Counted from the first letter of the stretch, positions 35,872 to 45,837 are shown. The stretch is DNA of 64,000 nt from Nitrospira sp. (GCA_031315995.1 JALDRG010000005.1:242432-306431), one strand, 5' to 3'. The notes: generated from the sequence alone by a model not told the origin. Program-made: numbers and translations.

Positions 35872-36243
35872 ATGCCAACGATTAATCAGCTGGTGAGAAA
35901 AGGCCGGAAACTCGTCAAGTCAAAGACCAAGAGTCCGGCGCTCAAGCGCTGTCCCCAGAAGCGCGGGGTGTGTCTCCGTGTTTATACCACGACTCCCAAG
36001 AAGCCTAACTCCGCGCTCCGCAAGGTGGCTCGTGTTCGGTTGACGAATGGGATGGAGGTTACGACGTACATTCCTGGCGTCGGACACAATCTTCAGGAGC
36101 ACTCGATCGTGTTGGTTCGTGGCGGTCGAGTCAAGGACTTGCCTGGTGTGCGCTATCACATTGTTCGTGGCTCGCTGGATGCGGTTGGCGTTGCTGACCG
36201 GAAGCAGGCACGGTCGAAGTATGGAGCGAAGCGGCCTAAGTAG
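35872..36243 (+). CDS. rpsL: 30S ribosomal protein S12
   Basis: 123 residues, normal length. Landmarks are the N-terminal [13 protein letters not shown], the decoding-site loop [20 protein letters not shown] with both lysines intact, and the second loop [20 protein letters not shown] with K87 and D88. The usual streptomycin-resistance positions are therefore wild type. Starts 64 nt after the promoter -10. First gene of the str operon, followed by rpsG after a hairpin-containing gap. Confidence 0.99.
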   Translation: MPTINQLVRKGRKLVKSKTKSPALKRCPQKRGVCLRVYTTTPKKPNSALRKVARVRLTNGMEVTTYIPGVGHNLQEHSIVLVRGGRVKDLPGVRYHIVRGSLDAVGVADRKQARSKYGAKRPK

Positions 36244-36255
36244 TAATTGATTGTA

Positions 36256-36277
36256 TCATTGCGCGTGCGTGCAATGA
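36256..36277 (+). promoter_or_regulatory. Hairpin in the rpsL-rpsG intergenic region
   Basis: A perfect 7-bp stem (TCATTGC with GCAATGA, 8-nt loop) is followed a few bases later by a T-rich tract (TTTTATTTTAT). In E. coli, S7 binds the rpsL-rpsG intergenic RNA to repress its own synthesis; the position here suggests a comparable site, by inference. Confidence 0.4.
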
Positions 36278-36304
36278 AAACCGATTTTATTTTATAGGAC
36301 AACG

Positions 36305-36778
36305 ATGCCACGCGGACAATTTTTCGGTCATCGAGAGGCGCAGCCGGATTCCAAGTATCGCGATAAGCTGGTCGGGAAGTTCCTGAACGTCCTGATGGGT
36401 GGTGGGAAGAAGAGTACTGCCGAGCGGATCTGTTACGGGGCATTTGACTTGATTCAGGAGAAGACCAGTGGTGGTGATCCGATGAAGGTCTTCAAGTCGG
36501 CCATCGACAATGTCAAGCCGGTTGTCGAGGTCAAGTCTCGCCGGGTTGGTGGTGCGTCGTATCAGGTTCCTGTCGAGATACGCCCTTCTCGTCGTGTTTC
36601 TTTGGCATTGCGGTGGATCACGGAGTATTCCCGTTCTCGTGGTGGGAAGAGTATGCAGGACAGGCTGGCGGCTGAATTGCTCGATGCGTCCAATAATACG
36701 GGTGCGTCGGTGAAGAAGCGCGAGGATGTGCATCGGATGGCAGAGGCCAATAAGGCGTTTGCTCATTATCGTTGGTAG
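36305..36778 (+). CDS. rpsG: 30S ribosomal protein S7
   Basis: 157 residues, normal length. It carries the 16S-binding start [20 protein letters not shown], the loop [20 protein letters not shown] and the C-terminal basic helix [16 protein letters not shown]-like [21 protein letters not shown]7 nucleates the 30S head and contacts E-site tRNA. It is the classic autoregulator of the str operon. The fusA gene lies 115 nt downstream after a hairpin and a T-run. Confidence 0.99.
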   Translation: MPRGQFFGHREAQPDSKYRDKLVGKFLNVLMGGGKKSTAERICYGAFDLIQEKTSGGDPMKVFKSAIDNVKPVVEVKSRRVGGASYQVPVEIRPSRRVSLALRWITEYSRSRGGKSMQDRLAAELLDASNNTGASVKKREDVHRMAEANKAFAHYRW

Positions 36779-36805
36779 TGTTGTGTCGTGCTGCTGTTGA
36801 GCCCG

Positions 36806-36841
36806 ACTGCAAGAGCGTCGAGTAAGCTTCGGCCTTGCAGT
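36806..36841 (+). promoter_or_regulatory. Hairpin between rpsG and fusA
   Basis: A perfect 8-bp stem (ACTGCAAG with CTTGCAGT, 20-nt loop) is followed about 30 nt later by a T-run (TTTGTTTTTTTT) that immediately precedes the fusA Shine-Dalgarno. It could be partial attenuation or an mRNA-processing signal between rpsG and fusA. Confidence 0.35.
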
Positions 36842-36893
36842 GGAAGGTTGGCGGCTCGGATGGCGGCACGTTTGTTTTTTTTCTGGGGGAGTT

Positions 36894-38975
36894 GTGGCTA
36901 GGCAGACACCGTTAGAGCGCACAAGAAATATCGGCATCATGGCACACATTGATGCCGGAAAGACGACGACCACCGAGCGCATTCTCTATTATACGGGAAT
37001 GACTCATAAGATGGGTGAAGTGCACGAAGGTGCTGCAACCATGGATTGGATGGAGCAGGAGCGCGAGCGTGGTATTACGATCACCGCAGCGGCGACTACC
37101 TGTTTCTGGCGGGATCACCGTATCAACATCATTGATACGCCTGGTCACGTCGATTTTACGATCGAGGTTGAACGCTCCTTGCGTGTGCTTGATGGCGCCG
37201 TTGCGGCATTTGACTCTGTGCAGGGTGTTGAGCCTCAGTCGGAAACCGTCTGGCGTCAGGCTGACAAATACGAAGTGCCTCGCATCGCTTTCATGAATAA
37301 AATGGACCGAATTGGGGCGGACTTTTACGCCAGTGTCCAGTCCATCATCGATCGATTGGGTGCGAATCCTGTGCCGATCCAGATTCCCATTGGTCGGGAG
37401 GCAGAGTTCCGGGGGTCTATCGATCTGATATCGATGAAGGGGTATTTCTACGACGACGAAACGCTGGGGGCGAAATATAAGATCGGTGAGATTCCTGCTG
37501 ATATGGTCGATCAGGCGAATGAGTATCGTCAGAAAATGCTGGATGCTGTGGCTGAGTTCGACGATCAGGTCATGGAGAAGTACATCAATGGTCAGTCGTT
37601 AACGGAGGAAGAGGTTCGTCGTGTTGTTCGCGCTGGTACCATCGCCATGAAGGTGGTGCCTGTCTTGTGCGGATCTGCCTTCAAGAATAAGGGTGTCCAG
37701 CAGCTTTTGGATGGAGTTGTGGATTTTCTTCCGTCTCCGGTAGATATTCCTCCGGTCATCGGAGTGGATCCGAATAATGCCAAAGAGGTCGAGAGGCGAC
37801 CTGCTGATTCTGAACCGTTTTCCGCTCTCGCATTCAAGATTATGACCGATCCGTTTGCGGGTCAACTCACATTCTTTCGTGTGTATTCCGGTACGTTAAA
37901 GACGGGAACGGCGGTTCTTAATGTGACTAAGGGCACGAAGGATCGTGTCGGTCGTCTTCTGAAGATGCATGCCAATAAACGTGAAGAGATCGATATCGTA
38001 TACGCGGGAGATATTGCGGCAGCCGTTGGTCTGAAAAATGCGACGACCGGAGATACGCTGGCAGATGAGAAGCAGCCTGTCCTCCTGGAGATCATGAAGT
38101 TTCCGGAGCCGGTTATTGCGATGGCGATTGAGCCGAAGACCAAGCCCGATCAAGAGAAGATGGGTTTTGCCTTGCAGAAGTTGGCGCAGGAGGATCCTTC
38201 GTTCCGCGTTCGGACCGATGAGGAGACCGCGCAAACTATCATCGCCGGGATGGGTGAGTTGCACCTCGAGATAATCGTTGACCGGTTGATGCGTGAATTT
38301 AAGGTTGAGGCAAATGTCGGAAAGCCTGAAGTGGCGTTTCGTGAAACTATCCGGCGCAAGGCTGAGGCTGAGTCCAAGTATATTAAGCAGACTGGTGGTC
38401 GTGGTCAGTATGGTCACGTCGTGTTAACGGTTGAGCCATCGGAGCAGGGTAAAGGTTTAGAATTTGTGAATAAGACCGTCGGTGGTTCAATTCCCAAAGA
38501 ATATATCCCTGCAATCGAAAAGGGCGTGAAGGAGCGGATGGAGACGGGCGTGGTGGCTGGATTCCCCTTGCGAGATGTCAAGGTGACAGTGATTGACGGC
38601 TCTTACCATGACGTTGACTCCAACGAAATGGCTTTCAAGATTGCCGCGTCAATGGGGTTTGCTGATGCTTGCAAGAAGGCCGACCCTGTTCTGCTTGAAC
38701 CGATCATGAAGGTTGAGGTCCTGGTGCCTCAAGACTTCATGGGCGATGTTATCGGCAACTTAAATGGCCGCCGTGGCAAGGTTCAGGGAATGAAGGTGCG
38801 TGCCGGAGCCCAGGCGATCGAGGCCACTGTTCCGCTAATGGAGATGTTTGGGTATGCAACGGATTTGCGTTCTCGGACGCAAGGTCGTGCCACATATAGC
38901 ATGGAGTTTGACCGCTACGACCAGGTGCCTCGGCAAATCGCTGAAGCGATTACTTCGAAGCATCGAGGCGAATAA
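36894..38975 (+). CDS. fusA: Elongation factor G
   Basis: 693 residues from the GTG at 36894, which has GGGGGAG upstream; the track start at 36840 adds 18 unrelated codons. G-motifs: [19 protein letters not shown] (P-loop), [18 protein letters not shown] (G3) and [11 protein letters not shown] (G4). Domain IV ([20 protein letters not shown]) and the C-terminal domain V are complete. It translocates tRNA and mRNA on the ribosome. It belongs to the str operon and is followed by the second tuf copy 33 nt downstream. Confidence 0.99.
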   Translation: MARQTPLERTRNIGIMAHIDAGKTTTTERILYYTGMTHKMGEVHEGAATMDWMEQERERGITITAAATTCFWRDHRINIIDTPGHVDFTIEVERSLRVLDGAVAAFDSVQGVEPQSETVWRQADKYEVPRIAFMNKMDRIGADFYASVQSIIDRLGANPVPIQIPIGREAEFRGSIDLISMKGYFYDDETLGAKYKIGEIPADMVDQANEYRQKMLDAVAEFDDQVMEKYINGQSLTEEEVRRVVRAGTIAMKVVPVLCGSAFKNKGVQQLLDGVVDFLPSPVDIPPVIGVDPNNAKEVERRPADSEPFSALAFKIMTDPFAGQLTFFRVYSGTLKTGTAVLNVTKGTKDRVGRLLKMHANKREEIDIVYAGDIAAAVGLKNATTGDTLADEKQPVLLEIMKFPEPVIAMAIEPKTKPDQEKMGFALQKLAQEDPSFRVRTDEETAQTIIAGMGELHLEIIVDRLMREFKVEANVGKPEVAFRETIRRKAEAESKYIKQTGGRGQYGHVVLTVEPSEQGKGLEFVNKTVGGSIPKEYIPAIEKGVKERMETGVVAGFPLRDVKVTVIDGSYHDVDSNEMAFKIAASMGFADACKKADPVLLEPIMKVEVLVPQDFMGDVIGNLNGRRGKVQGMKVRAGAQAIEATVPLMEMFGYATDLRSRTQGRATYSMEFDRYDQVPRQIAEAITSKHRGE

Positions 38976-39008
38976 CGTATTGGGTTTTGTGAACCAGGAG
39001 GATTGGGG

Positions 39009-40211
39009 ATGGCGAAGGCGAAATTTGAGCGACGTAAGCCCCACGTGAACATCGGGACGATCGGGCACGTGGACCATGGCAAGACGACGCTGACCAGTGC
39101 GCTGACCAAGATCTGTGCGGATCGCGGGATGGCGAAATTTGTGAGCTACGACGAAGTGGCGAAGGCGAGCGAGAGTCAGGGGCGCCGGGATGCCAGCAAG
39201 ATCATGACCATCGCGATCAGCCACGTCGAGTACGAGACGGACAACCGGCACTATGCGCACGTTGACTGCCCGGGCCACGCCGACTATGTGAAAAACATGA
39301 TCACCGGCGCCGCGCAGATGGACGGGGCGATCCTGGTGGTGAGCGCGGCCGACGGCCCCATGCCGCAAACGCGGGAACACATTTTGTTGGCGCGCCAAGT
39401 CGGCGTCCCCTACATCGTGGTGTTTCTGAACAAGGCGGACAAGGTCGATGACAAGGAATTGCTGGAGCTGGTCGAGCTGGAGGTGCGCGAGTTGCTGTCG
39501 AAGTACGATTTTCCGGGCGACAAGATTCCGATCGTGCAGGGGTCGGCGCTGAAGGCGGTCGAGGGGGATCAGGGGCCCTTGGGCGTCCCGTCGATTTTGA
39601 AGTTGCTGGAGGCCGTGGATACCTATATCCCGACGCCGACCCGGGCCATCGACAAGCCGTTTCTGATGCCGATCGAAGACGTGTTCACGATCAGCGGGCG
39701 CGGCACGGTGGTGACGGGGCGATGCGAGAAGGGGATCGTGAAGGTCGGCGACGAAATTGAAATCGTCGGCTTGCGGCCGACGCAGACGACCATCGTGACG
39801 GGCGTGGAAATGTTCCGCAAGGTGCTCGATGAAGGGCAGGCGGGCGACAATATCGGGGTGTTGCTGCGGGGCACGAAGAAAGAAGACGTGGAGCGCGGGA
39901 TGGTGTTGGCGAAGCCGAAGAGTATCACGCCGCACACGAAGTTCAAGGCGGAGATCTATGTGCTGACCAAGGAAGAGGGCCGCCATACGCCGTTCTTCAA
40001 CGGGTACCGGCCGCAGTTCTATTTCCGGACGACGGATGTGACGGGGATCGTGACGTTGACGCCGGGGGTGGAAATGGTCATGCCGGGGGACAATGTGACG
40101 GTGACGGGCGAGTTGATCAGCCCAATTGCGATGGATCAGGGGTTGCGGTTTGCGGTTCGAGAGGGCGGCAAGACCGTCGGCTCGGGCGTCGTCACGGAAA
40201 TTCTAGCGTAG
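39009..40211 (+). CDS. tuf: Elongation factor Tu, copy 2 (one glycine shorter)
   Basis: 400 residues from the ATG at 39009 with AGGAGG upstream; the track start (a TTG at 39003) is two codons early. Almost identical at nucleotide level to the copy at 22761. The one protein-level difference is [10 protein letters not shown], where copy 1 has [15 protein letters not shown] triplet inside a G-run is missing, so one of the two glycines corresponding to E. coli 316-317 is lost. That loop lies at the domain 1/3 interface, where kirromycin-resistance substitutions (such as G316D) occur. All G-motifs are intact. It is directly upstream of the S10 operon. Confidence 0.98.
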   Translation: MAKAKFERRKPHVNIGTIGHVDHGKTTLTSALTKICADRGMAKFVSYDEVAKASESQGRRDASKIMTIAISHVEYETDNRHYAHVDCPGHADYVKNMITGAAQMDGAILVVSAADGPMPQTREHILLARQVGVPYIVVFLNKADKVDDKELLELVELEVRELLSKYDFPGDKIPIVQGSALKAVEGDQGPLGVPSILKLLEAVDTYIPTPTRAIDKPFLMPIEDVFTISGRGTVVTGRCEKGIVKVGDEIEIVGLRPTQTTIVTGVEMFRKVLDEGQAGDNIGVLLRGTKKEDVERGMVLAKPKSITPHTKFKAEIYVLTKEEGRHTPFFNGYRPQFYFRTTDVTGIVTLTPGVEMVMPGDNVTVTGELISPIAMDQGLRFAVREGGKTVGSGVVTEILA

Positions 40212-40251
40212 TGATGTCCCGGTCAATTGGCCGGCATGTGAGGAGTTGAGC

Positions 40252-40563
40252 GTGAAAGTCGATCAAAGAATTCGTATCAGGTTGCGCGGGTTCGATTATC
40301 GCGTGCTTGATCAGTCGGTAGTCGAGATCGTTGAGACGGTGAGGCGAAGTGGTGCCAGGGTTGTGGGCCCTATTCCATTACCGACTCGGATTGAGAAGTT
40401 TACGGTGCAGCGCTCGACTCACGTTGACAAGAAGTCTCGTGAGCAATTTGAGATCCGTACTCACAAGCGGCTGTTAGATATCATGGAGCCGACGCCGGAA
40501 ACGATGGACTCGCTGATGAAGTTGAATTTGGCGGCCGGGGTGGACGTGGAGATTAAGCTCTGA
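40252..40563 (+). CDS. rpsJ: 30S ribosomal protein S10 (NusE)
   Basis: 103 residues from the GTG at 40252, which has GAGGAG about 6 nt upstream; the track start is a TTG two codons earlier. It carries [17 protein letters not shown], the loop [20 protein letters not shown] and [21 protein letters not shown]10 is part of the 30S head and, as NusE, couples transcription to translation by binding NusG. First gene of the S10 cluster. Confidence 0.99.
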   Translation: MKVDQRIRIRLRGFDYRVLDQSVVEIVETVRRSGARVVGPIPLPTRIEKFTVQRSTHVDKKSREQFEIRTHKRLLDIMEPTPETMDSLMKLNLAAGVDVEIKL

Positions 40564-40605
40564 CGATTGACTTCGGTCGATCACTTTTGAGCTGACAGGA
40601 AGACG

Positions 40606-41226
40606 ATGACAAACGGATTGTTGGGTAAAAAGTTGGGGATGACCCAAATTTATGACGAGAGCGTTCTGGAGCCGGTGACAGTCATTGAGGCGGGCCCCTG
40701 TCGCGTCGTTGCAATTAAGACGAAAGAGCGTGACGGGTACGAAGCGGTGCAGCTGTCGTTTGGGGAAGTGAGGGAGCGCAGGCTGTCGCAGGGTGAGCTT
40801 GGTCACCTGAAGAAGCATCAAGCACCGCCCAGTCGATGGTTACGGGAATTCACGAAAGTCGGGGACGTTACGGTCGGACAGACCATTAATGTCGATATCT
40901 TCAAAAAGGGCGATTGGGTTGATGTAGTTGGTGTGTCGAAGGGTAAGGGGTTTCAGGGTGTGGTTCGACGACACAACTATTCCGGCGGCCCGGAGTCTCA
41001 CGGATCGATGTTCCACCGCGCTCCAGGATCGATCGGCGCCAGTTCGTACCCGTCTCGTGTGTGGAAAAACAAGGCCTTGCCTGGGCATATGGGGGATGAG
41101 CGCGTCACCGTTCAGCGATTGAAAGTGATTGACGCACGTCCAGATGAAAACCTGTTGTTCGTCCGCGGAGCAGTGCCCGGTGGTGAGAATGGGCTGCTGG
41201 TTGTGCGGAAGTCGAAAAAGAGTTGA
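40606..41226 (+). CDS. rplC: 50S ribosomal protein L3
   Basis: 206 residues. It opens MTNGLLGKKLGMTQIYDESV and carries the extended loop reaching the peptidyl-transferase centre (GGPESHGSMFHRAPGSIGAS, then KNKALPGHMGDERVTVQ). The glutamine-containing segment normally modified in some proteobacteria is replaced by the ordinary sequence here. L3 initiates 50S assembly. The next gene, rplD, starts 4 nt after its stop. Confidence 0.99.
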   Translation: MTNGLLGKKLGMTQIYDESVLEPVTVIEAGPCRVVAIKTKERDGYEAVQLSFGEVRERRLSQGELGHLKKHQAPPSRWLREFTKVGDVTVGQTINVDIFKKGDWVDVVGVSKGKGFQGVVRRHNYSGGPESHGSMFHRAPGSIGASSYPSRVWKNKALPGHMGDERVTVQRLKVIDARPDENLLFVRGAVPGGENGLLVVRKSKKS

Positions 41227-41229
41227 GCT

Positions 41230-41853
41230 ATGCCGATCGTTGATGTGGTGGACTCGAAAAAGAAGAAAGTTGGAACTGTGGATTTGCCGAACGAAGTGTT
41301 CGGGTGTAAGCCGCACGGTCCGCTCGTGCATGAGGCGGTCGTGATGCAGCGCGCGTGCGATCGCCAGGGGACCGCGTCCACTCTTCGCCGAGGCGAGGTC
41401 AGCGGATCTGGTAAGAAGCCGTGGAAGCAAAAGCATACCGGGCGAGCCCGTGCTGGCTCCTTGCGTTCCCCAGTCTGGAGGCACGGAGGGACAGTATTTG
41501 GTCCGAAGCCACGAAGCTACGCGTTTGGTATGCCGCGAAAGAAATATCGTGCAGCCTTACAGAGCGCGTTGTCGGCCAAGGTGCTTGAGGGGAATGTTGT
41601 GGTGGTGTCCGAGTTGGCCATTGCGCAAGCGAAGACCAAGTTGCTCTCCACCGCTTTAACGCAACTTGGTATCTCGGGTACGGCACTGCTGGTGATTGGC
41701 GATGTCAATTCGCCTGTAGTGCAAGCCGGAAAGAACCTTTCGAACATTACTGTGTTAAGGCCGGAAGAATTGAATGTATACGATGTCCTTCGCTGTCACT
41801 CCCTGGTGATCCCGCAGAGTGAATTGAGTCGTGTCAGTGAGGTGTGGTCATGA
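41230..41853 (+). CDS. rplD: 50S ribosomal protein L4
   Basis: 207 residues. The extended loop (KKPWKQKHTGRARAGSLRSP, then WRHGGTVFGPKPRSYAFGM) lines the exit tunnel, where macrolide-resistance changes occur; it is normal here. In E. coli L4 represses the S10 operon and slows its transcription, but no S10-type leader structure is obvious in this window. It ends in a TGA that overlaps the rplW ATG. Confidence 0.99.
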   Translation: MPIVDVVDSKKKKVGTVDLPNEVFGCKPHGPLVHEAVVMQRACDRQGTASTLRRGEVSGSGKKPWKQKHTGRARAGSLRSPVWRHGGTVFGPKPRSYAFGMPRKKYRAALQSALSAKVLEGNVVVVSELAIAQAKTKLLSTALTQLGISGTALLVIGDVNSPVVQAGKNLSNITVLRPEELNVYDVLRCHSLVIPQSELSRVSEVWS

Positions 41854-42143
41854 AAGGCGACCTCCATCAGGTGTTAATCCAGCCGCTGTTGACCGAGAAA
41901 ATCACCGCGTTGCGTGAACAGAGCAACACCGTAGGGTTTCTTGTGCATCCAGACGCAAATAAGATTCAGATCAGGCAGGCCGTTGAGTCACTCCTCAAGG
42001 TCAAGGTCTCCCGCGTAAACGTGGTCAACATTCGAGGCAAGGTGAAGCGATTGGGTCGGTTTGTTGGGAAGCGATCTGATTGGAAGAAGGCATTTGTCAC
42101 GTTGAAAGAAGGCGAGAAGCTTGAGCTATTCGAAAGCGTGTAG
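41850..42143 (+). CDS. rplW: 50S ribosomal protein L23
   Basis: 97 residues from the ATG at 41850, whose A begins an ATGA overlap with the rplD stop; GAGGTG lies about 7 nt upstream. The track start is two codons early. It carries LIQPLLTEKITALREQSNTV and the long loop KVSRVNVVNIRGKVKRLGRF. L23 sits at the tunnel exit and docks trigger factor and signal recognition particle. Confidence 0.98.
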   Translation: MKGDLHQVLIQPLLTEKITALREQSNTVGFLVHPDANKIQIRQAVESLLKVKVSRVNVVNIRGKVKRLGRFVGKRSDWKKAFVTLKEGEKLELFESV

Positions 42144-42176
42144 CCATCGGGCCTCTCGATAGAGTGAGAATCAGCT

Positions 42177-43004
42177 ATGGCATTAAAGGTCTATAAACCA
42201 ACGACACCCGGCCGGCGCGGTATGACGGCAATCCAGGGGGAGAAACTCACGAAGAAAGAGCCTGAAAAGGCTTTAACGGGTTTCCATCTCCGGACGGGTG
42301 GTAGGAACAATGACGGTCGCCAAACGATTCGCTTTCGTGGGGGTGGGCATAAGCGACTCTATCGTCAAATTGATTTTCGGCGGGATAAAGCCGGAATTCC
42401 GGCAAAGGTTGCGGCTATCGAATATGACCCTAACCGCTCCTCAAGAATTGTTTTGTTGCACTATGCTGATGGTGAGAAGCGATACATTCTGGCTCCCGTC
42501 GGTCTGAACGTCGGCGATATGGTCCAGTCTGGGGTTGGTGCAGAGGTGCGACCGGGGAATGCTCTCCCGCTCGTCAACATCCCCTTGGGTACCACGATTC
42601 ACAACATCGAATTAAAGCCCGGTAAAGGTGGTCAGTTGATCCGCAGTGCGGGTGGCTCTGCCCAAGTTATGGGCCGTGATGGGGCCTATGTTCAGATACG
42701 CCTGAAGTCTGGGGAAATGCGCAAGGTCTTATCGACCTGCATGGCTACGGTTGGGCAGGTTGGAAATGTGGATCACGAAAACGTTGTGGTCGGTAAGGCC
42801 GGTCGTACGCGATGGAAGGGGAGGCGTCCCCACGTTCGCGGTGTGGTTATGAATCCTGTGGATCACCCGCACGGCGGCGGCGAAGGTAAGTCTGGCCAGG
42901 GTAACCCTCATCCTGTGTCTCCATGGGGAACGCCGGCTAAGGGCTACAAGACTCGCAAGAATAAAGCGACCGATAAATTCATCATCGCGCGCAGGAAGAA
43001 GTAG
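42177..43004 (+). CDS. rplB: 50S ribosomal protein L2
   Basis: 275 residues. Landmarks are [20 protein letters not shown] at the start, the core [20 protein letters not shown], and the C-terminal loop [20 protein letters not shown] with the universally conserved histidine of the peptidyl-transferase region. L2 joins the subunits and binds 23S domain IV. It precedes rpsS by 11 nt. Confidence 0.99.
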   Translation: MALKVYKPTTPGRRGMTAIQGEKLTKKEPEKALTGFHLRTGGRNNDGRQTIRFRGGGHKRLYRQIDFRRDKAGIPAKVAAIEYDPNRSSRIVLLHYADGEKRYILAPVGLNVGDMVQSGVGAEVRPGNALPLVNIPLGTTIHNIELKPGKGGQLIRSAGGSAQVMGRDGAYVQIRLKSGEMRKVLSTCMATVGQVGNVDHENVVVGKAGRTRWKGRRPHVRGVVMNPVDHPHGGGEGKSGQGNPHPVSPWGTPAKGYKTRKNKATDKFIIARRKK

Positions 43005-43015
43005 GAGAGGGGATC

Positions 43016-43303
43016 ATGCCTCGTTCAATTACTAAGGGTCCGTTTGTTGATGATCATCTGATGAAAAAAGTCGATCAGATGAATCAGACGAAGGATCGGA
43101 AACTGATCAAGACCTGGTCGCGTCGCTCCACGGTTGTGCCGGATATGATTGGGCACACGTTTGCGGTGCACAACGGGAAGAAGTTTATTCCCGTCTTTGT
43201 GACGGAAAATATGGTTGGCCATAAGCTCGGAGAATTTGCTCCGACGCGCTTTTTCAAGGGACACGGACAAGCAAAGACTGAAAAAGCGGTGGCTCTTAAG
43301 TAA
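43016..43303 (+). CDS. rpsS: 30S ribosomal protein S19
   Basis: 95 residues, normal length. It opens [19 protein letters not shown] and has the conserved core [20 protein letters not shown] and [20 protein letters not shown]19 lies in the 30S head and bridges to the 50S. AGGAG-type sequence (AGGAGAGGGG) lies before the ATG. Confidence 0.99.
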   Translation: MPRSITKGPFVDDHLMKKVDQMNQTKDRKLIKTWSRRSTVVPDMIGHTFAVHNGKKFIPVFVTENMVGHKLGEFAPTRFFKGHGQAKTEKAVALK

Positions 43304-43347
43304 TCGCTGGTTCGCTGAAGGATCGGAAGGTTTGGGTGGGGTCAGCT

Positions 43348-43701
43348 ATGGCAGAAGCAAAAGCAGTGTTACGTTTCGTGAGAGTGACGCCTAGGAAGGC
43401 GCGGATTGTGATCGACATGATTCGGGGGCAGCAGGTTCCGATGGCATTGGCTATGCTCAGGCATACTCCTAAACATGCCGCGCGTGTCATTGAAAAGCTC
43501 CTACGTTCTGCGGTTGCCAATGCCGAGCAAAAGGAGCTGGGCGACAGCGATGAGATGTGGATCTCACAGGCGGTTGTGAACTGTGGGCCGATTTATAAGC
43601 GTTTCAGGGCGCGGTCGATGGGCCGAGCCAACTCGATTCAGAAGCGCACCAGTCATATCACGATTGCGGTCGCTGCTCCCGGCGTCGCAGTGAATAGCTA
43701 G
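43348..43701 (+). CDS. rplV: 50S ribosomal protein L22
   Basis: 117 residues from the ATG at 43348 (GGTGGGG 6 nt upstream). A GTG four codons earlier (43336) with GGAAGG before it is nearly as good. It opens MAEAKAVLRFVRVTPRKARI and includes the tunnel-lining beta-hairpin KRFRARSMGRANSIQKRTSH. L22 contacts all six 23S domains. Confidence 0.98.
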   Translation: MAEAKAVLRFVRVTPRKARIVIDMIRGQQVPMALAMLRHTPKHAARVIEKLLRSAVANAEQKELGDSDEMWISQAVVNCGPIYKRFRARSMGRANSIQKRTSHITIAVAAPGVAVNS

Positions 43702-43733
43702 GGCTTTTACACTTAGACTGAGGGTTATTCTTA

Positions 43734-44402
43734 ATGGGTCAGAAGACACATCCAATTGGATATCGCATCGGCTATAACTACACCTGGAGCTCGCGCTGGT
43801 ACGCGGACAAAGATTACGCCAGGCTTCTTCATCAAGACATCAAAATCAGAAAAATGGTGAAGGCAAAGCTGTACCATGCCGGAGTCGCCAAAGTGGAAAT
43901 TGAGCGGTCTGGAGATCAGACCCGAGTGATTATTCATACTGCTCGACCAGGGATAATCATTGGGCGTAAGGGGGCCGAGGTCGACAAGCTCAAGGCCGCC
44001 TTGGAGAAGGAATACTCGGGGCAGGCGTACATTACAGTCAAAGAGATTAAGAAGCCGGAATTGGACGCCCAATTGGTCAGTGAGAATGTGGCAACACAGT
44101 TGGAAAAACGTGTCGCGTTTCGCCGTGCGATGAAGCGCAGTGTGCAGTCGGCGCTTCGTTTGGGTGCCCAAGGCATTAAGATTATGGTGGCGGGACGTTT
44201 AGGTGGTGCTGAAATCGCTCGAACTGAGTGGTATCGAGAGGGTCGTGTGCCCCTTCATACCTTGCGTGCCGAGGTGGACTATGGATTTGCCGAAGCCCAC
44301 ACGACCATGGGGCAGATTGGTGTTAAGACCTGGATTTACAAGGGCGAATTATTACCTGCCCTTCAACTGAAACCAGACTCGGCACTCGGCCGGCTTGGCT
44401 AA
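43734..44402 (+). CDS. rpsC: 30S ribosomal protein S3
   Basis: 222 residues. The N-terminal KH-type RNA-binding domain has the GxxG loop ([20 protein letters not shown]). The C-terminal part shows [20 protein letters not shown] and [21 protein letters not shown]3 forms the mRNA entry site with S4 and S5 and contributes helicase activity. L16 follows after 28 nt. Confidence 0.99.
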   Translation: MGQKTHPIGYRIGYNYTWSSRWYADKDYARLLHQDIKIRKMVKAKLYHAGVAKVEIERSGDQTRVIIHTARPGIIIGRKGAEVDKLKAALEKEYSGQAYITVKEIKKPELDAQLVSENVATQLEKRVAFRRAMKRSVQSALRLGAQGIKIMVAGRLGGAEIARTEWYREGRVPLHTLRAEVDYGFAEAHTTMGQIGVKTWIYKGELLPALQLKPDSALGRLG

Positions 44403-44430
44403 AGAGCCTTGATAAGGAAAAGGTGGGTTT

Positions 44431-44847
44431 GTGTTAGCGCCAAAGAAAGTTAAGTTCAGAAAAATGCAGAAGGGGCGGATGCGAGGGAAGGCTTACCGCG
44501 GAGGCGCCATCACCCTGGGGGAGTTTGGGTTGAAAGCCCTCGAACCAGGATGGGTGACCAGCCGACAAATTGAAGCCGCACGTATTGCCATCACCCGATT
44601 CGTGAAACGCGGTGGGCAGGTATGGACTAGAATATTTCCCGACAAGCCTATCACGAAGAAGCCAGCAGAAACCCGTATGGGTAAAGGTAAGGGCAACCCT
44701 GAGTATTGGGTAGCTGTGGTCAAGCCAGGACGGATTATGTATGAAATGGGCGGGGTTGCTCCAGATGTTGCGAAGCAAGCCCTGAAGCTGGCGGCCTACA
44801 AGCTTCCTATCGCGACCAAATTTGTGGCCCGCGGCGAGTTTCTGTAA
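44431..44847 (+). CDS. rplP: 50S ribosomal protein L16
   Basis: 138 residues with a GTG start and an upstream AAGGTGG. It carries [20 protein letters not shown], the loop [20 protein letters not shown] that reaches the A-site tRNA, and the C-terminal KLPIATKFV. The residue modified by hydroxylation in some bacteria (Arg81 in E. coli) is conserved in the RMGKGKG segment. L29 follows closely. Confidence 0.99.
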   Translation: MLAPKKVKFRKMQKGRMRGKAYRGGAITLGEFGLKALEPGWVTSRQIEAARIAITRFVKRGGQVWTRIFPDKPITKKPAETRMGKGKGNPEYWVAVVKPGRIMYEMGGVAPDVAKQALKLAAYKLPIATKFVARGEFL

Positions 44848-44874
44848 CCTGTAGCATTGTTGAGTGGTGATGTG

Positions 44875-45096
44875 ATGGATGTGAAGGATTTGAGCGGTCT
44901 CTCGATTGAGGAGTTGGCCGAAAAAGAAAAGCAGTTGCGCCATGAGCTGTTCAATCACCGGTTCCAGCTTGGTATTGGTCGCCTTGAGAACCCCATGCAA
45001 GTACGGAGCACGAAACGCGACATCGCTCGCCTAAAAACGGTACGGCGTCAATTGGAATTGCTGCAGACACAGGCCGACCAGTCGGTCGGAAAGTAA
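44875..45096 (+). CDS. rpmC: 50S ribosomal protein L29
   Basis: 73 residues from the ATG at 44875; the track begins six codons earlier at 44857. It is a two-helix protein ([20 protein letters not shown], then [20 protein letters not shown]). L29 is near the tunnel exit next to L23. The spacing to rpsQ is 14 nt. Confidence 0.96.
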   Translation: MDVKDLSGLSIEELAEKEKQLRHELFNHRFQLGIGRLENPMQVRSTKRDIARLKTVRRQLELLQTQADQSVGK

Positions 45097-45110
45097 GAGA
45101 GAAGAGGCGT

Positions 45111-45380
45111 ATGAAGGAAGGCCAACAACATCGACGTGAATGGTACGGCAATGTCGTCAGCAACAAGATGGATAAGACGGTCGTCGTCGCCGTGGAGCGC
45201 TCGGTAACCCATCCGATTTACAAGAAGGTTCTCCGGCGAGTGACGAAGTTGAAGGCGCATGACGAGGGGAACGTGTGCAAAGTAGGGGATCGGGTTCAGC
45301 TCAGCGAAACTCGCCCAATAAGCAAAGATAAGCATTGGCGAGTGGTACGCGTCATGCTGAAGGGGCAGGTCGAGAAGTAA
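45111..45380 (+). CDS. rpsQ: 30S ribosomal protein S17
   Basis: 89 residues. It opens [20 protein letters not shown] and has the conserved [20 protein letters not shown] and [18 protein letters not shown]. An OB-fold protein that binds 16S helix 7 and 11. AAGAGAGAAGAGG lies upstream of the ATG. Confidence 0.98.
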   Translation: MKEGQQHRREWYGNVVSNKMDKTVVVAVERSVTHPIYKKVLRRVTKLKAHDEGNVCKVGDRVQLSETRPISKDKHWRVVRVMLKGQVEK

Positions 45381-45442
45381 CTACGGAACACACTTGAACC
45401 GCTGGAAGGGCAAGATCCCTTTGGCAGTGAGTAGGGCAGGGT

Positions 45443-45811
45443 ATGATTCAGAATTACACATACATGGATGTGGCCGATAATTCAGGCGCGAAGCAAGTCA
45501 TGTGTTTTCACGTACTTGGTGGAACTAGGCGCCGGTACGGATCGTTAGGTGACATTGTGGTGGTGGCGGTCAAAGAAGCGATTCCTCAGGCTGGCGTGAA
45601 GAAGGGCGATGTGAGCCGGGCGGTCATCGTGCGGACGACTAAGGAAGTACGACGAGATGACGGTTCCTACATCAAATTTGATCGGAATGCCTGTGTGTTG
45701 ATCAATGCACAAGGAGAGCCTGTTGGTACCCGTATTTTCGGCCCAGTCGCTCGTGAGCTTCGCTGGAAGAAGTTTATGAAGATTATCTCGCTTGCGCCGG
45801 AAGTCTTGTAG
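45443..45811 (+). CDS. rplN: 50S ribosomal protein L14
   Basis: 122 residues. It opens [20 protein letters not shown] and continues with [20 protein letters not shown] and the C-terminal [21 protein letters not shown]14 contacts L19 and forms an inter-subunit bridge. A long spacer (62 nt) separates it from rpsQ. Confidence 0.99.
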   Translation: MIQNYTYMDVADNSGAKQVMCFHVLGGTRRRYGSLGDIVVVAVKEAIPQAGVKKGDVSRAVIVRTTKEVRRDDGSYIKFDRNACVLINAQGEPVGTRIFGPVARELRWKKFMKIISLAPEVL

Positions 45812-45837
45812 TTGAAGGAAGAAAGGTTCTGGTAGGG

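Noticed and set aside
38835-39986. Minus-strand 383-codon ORF opposite the second tuf
   Set aside because: A shadow of tuf as above.
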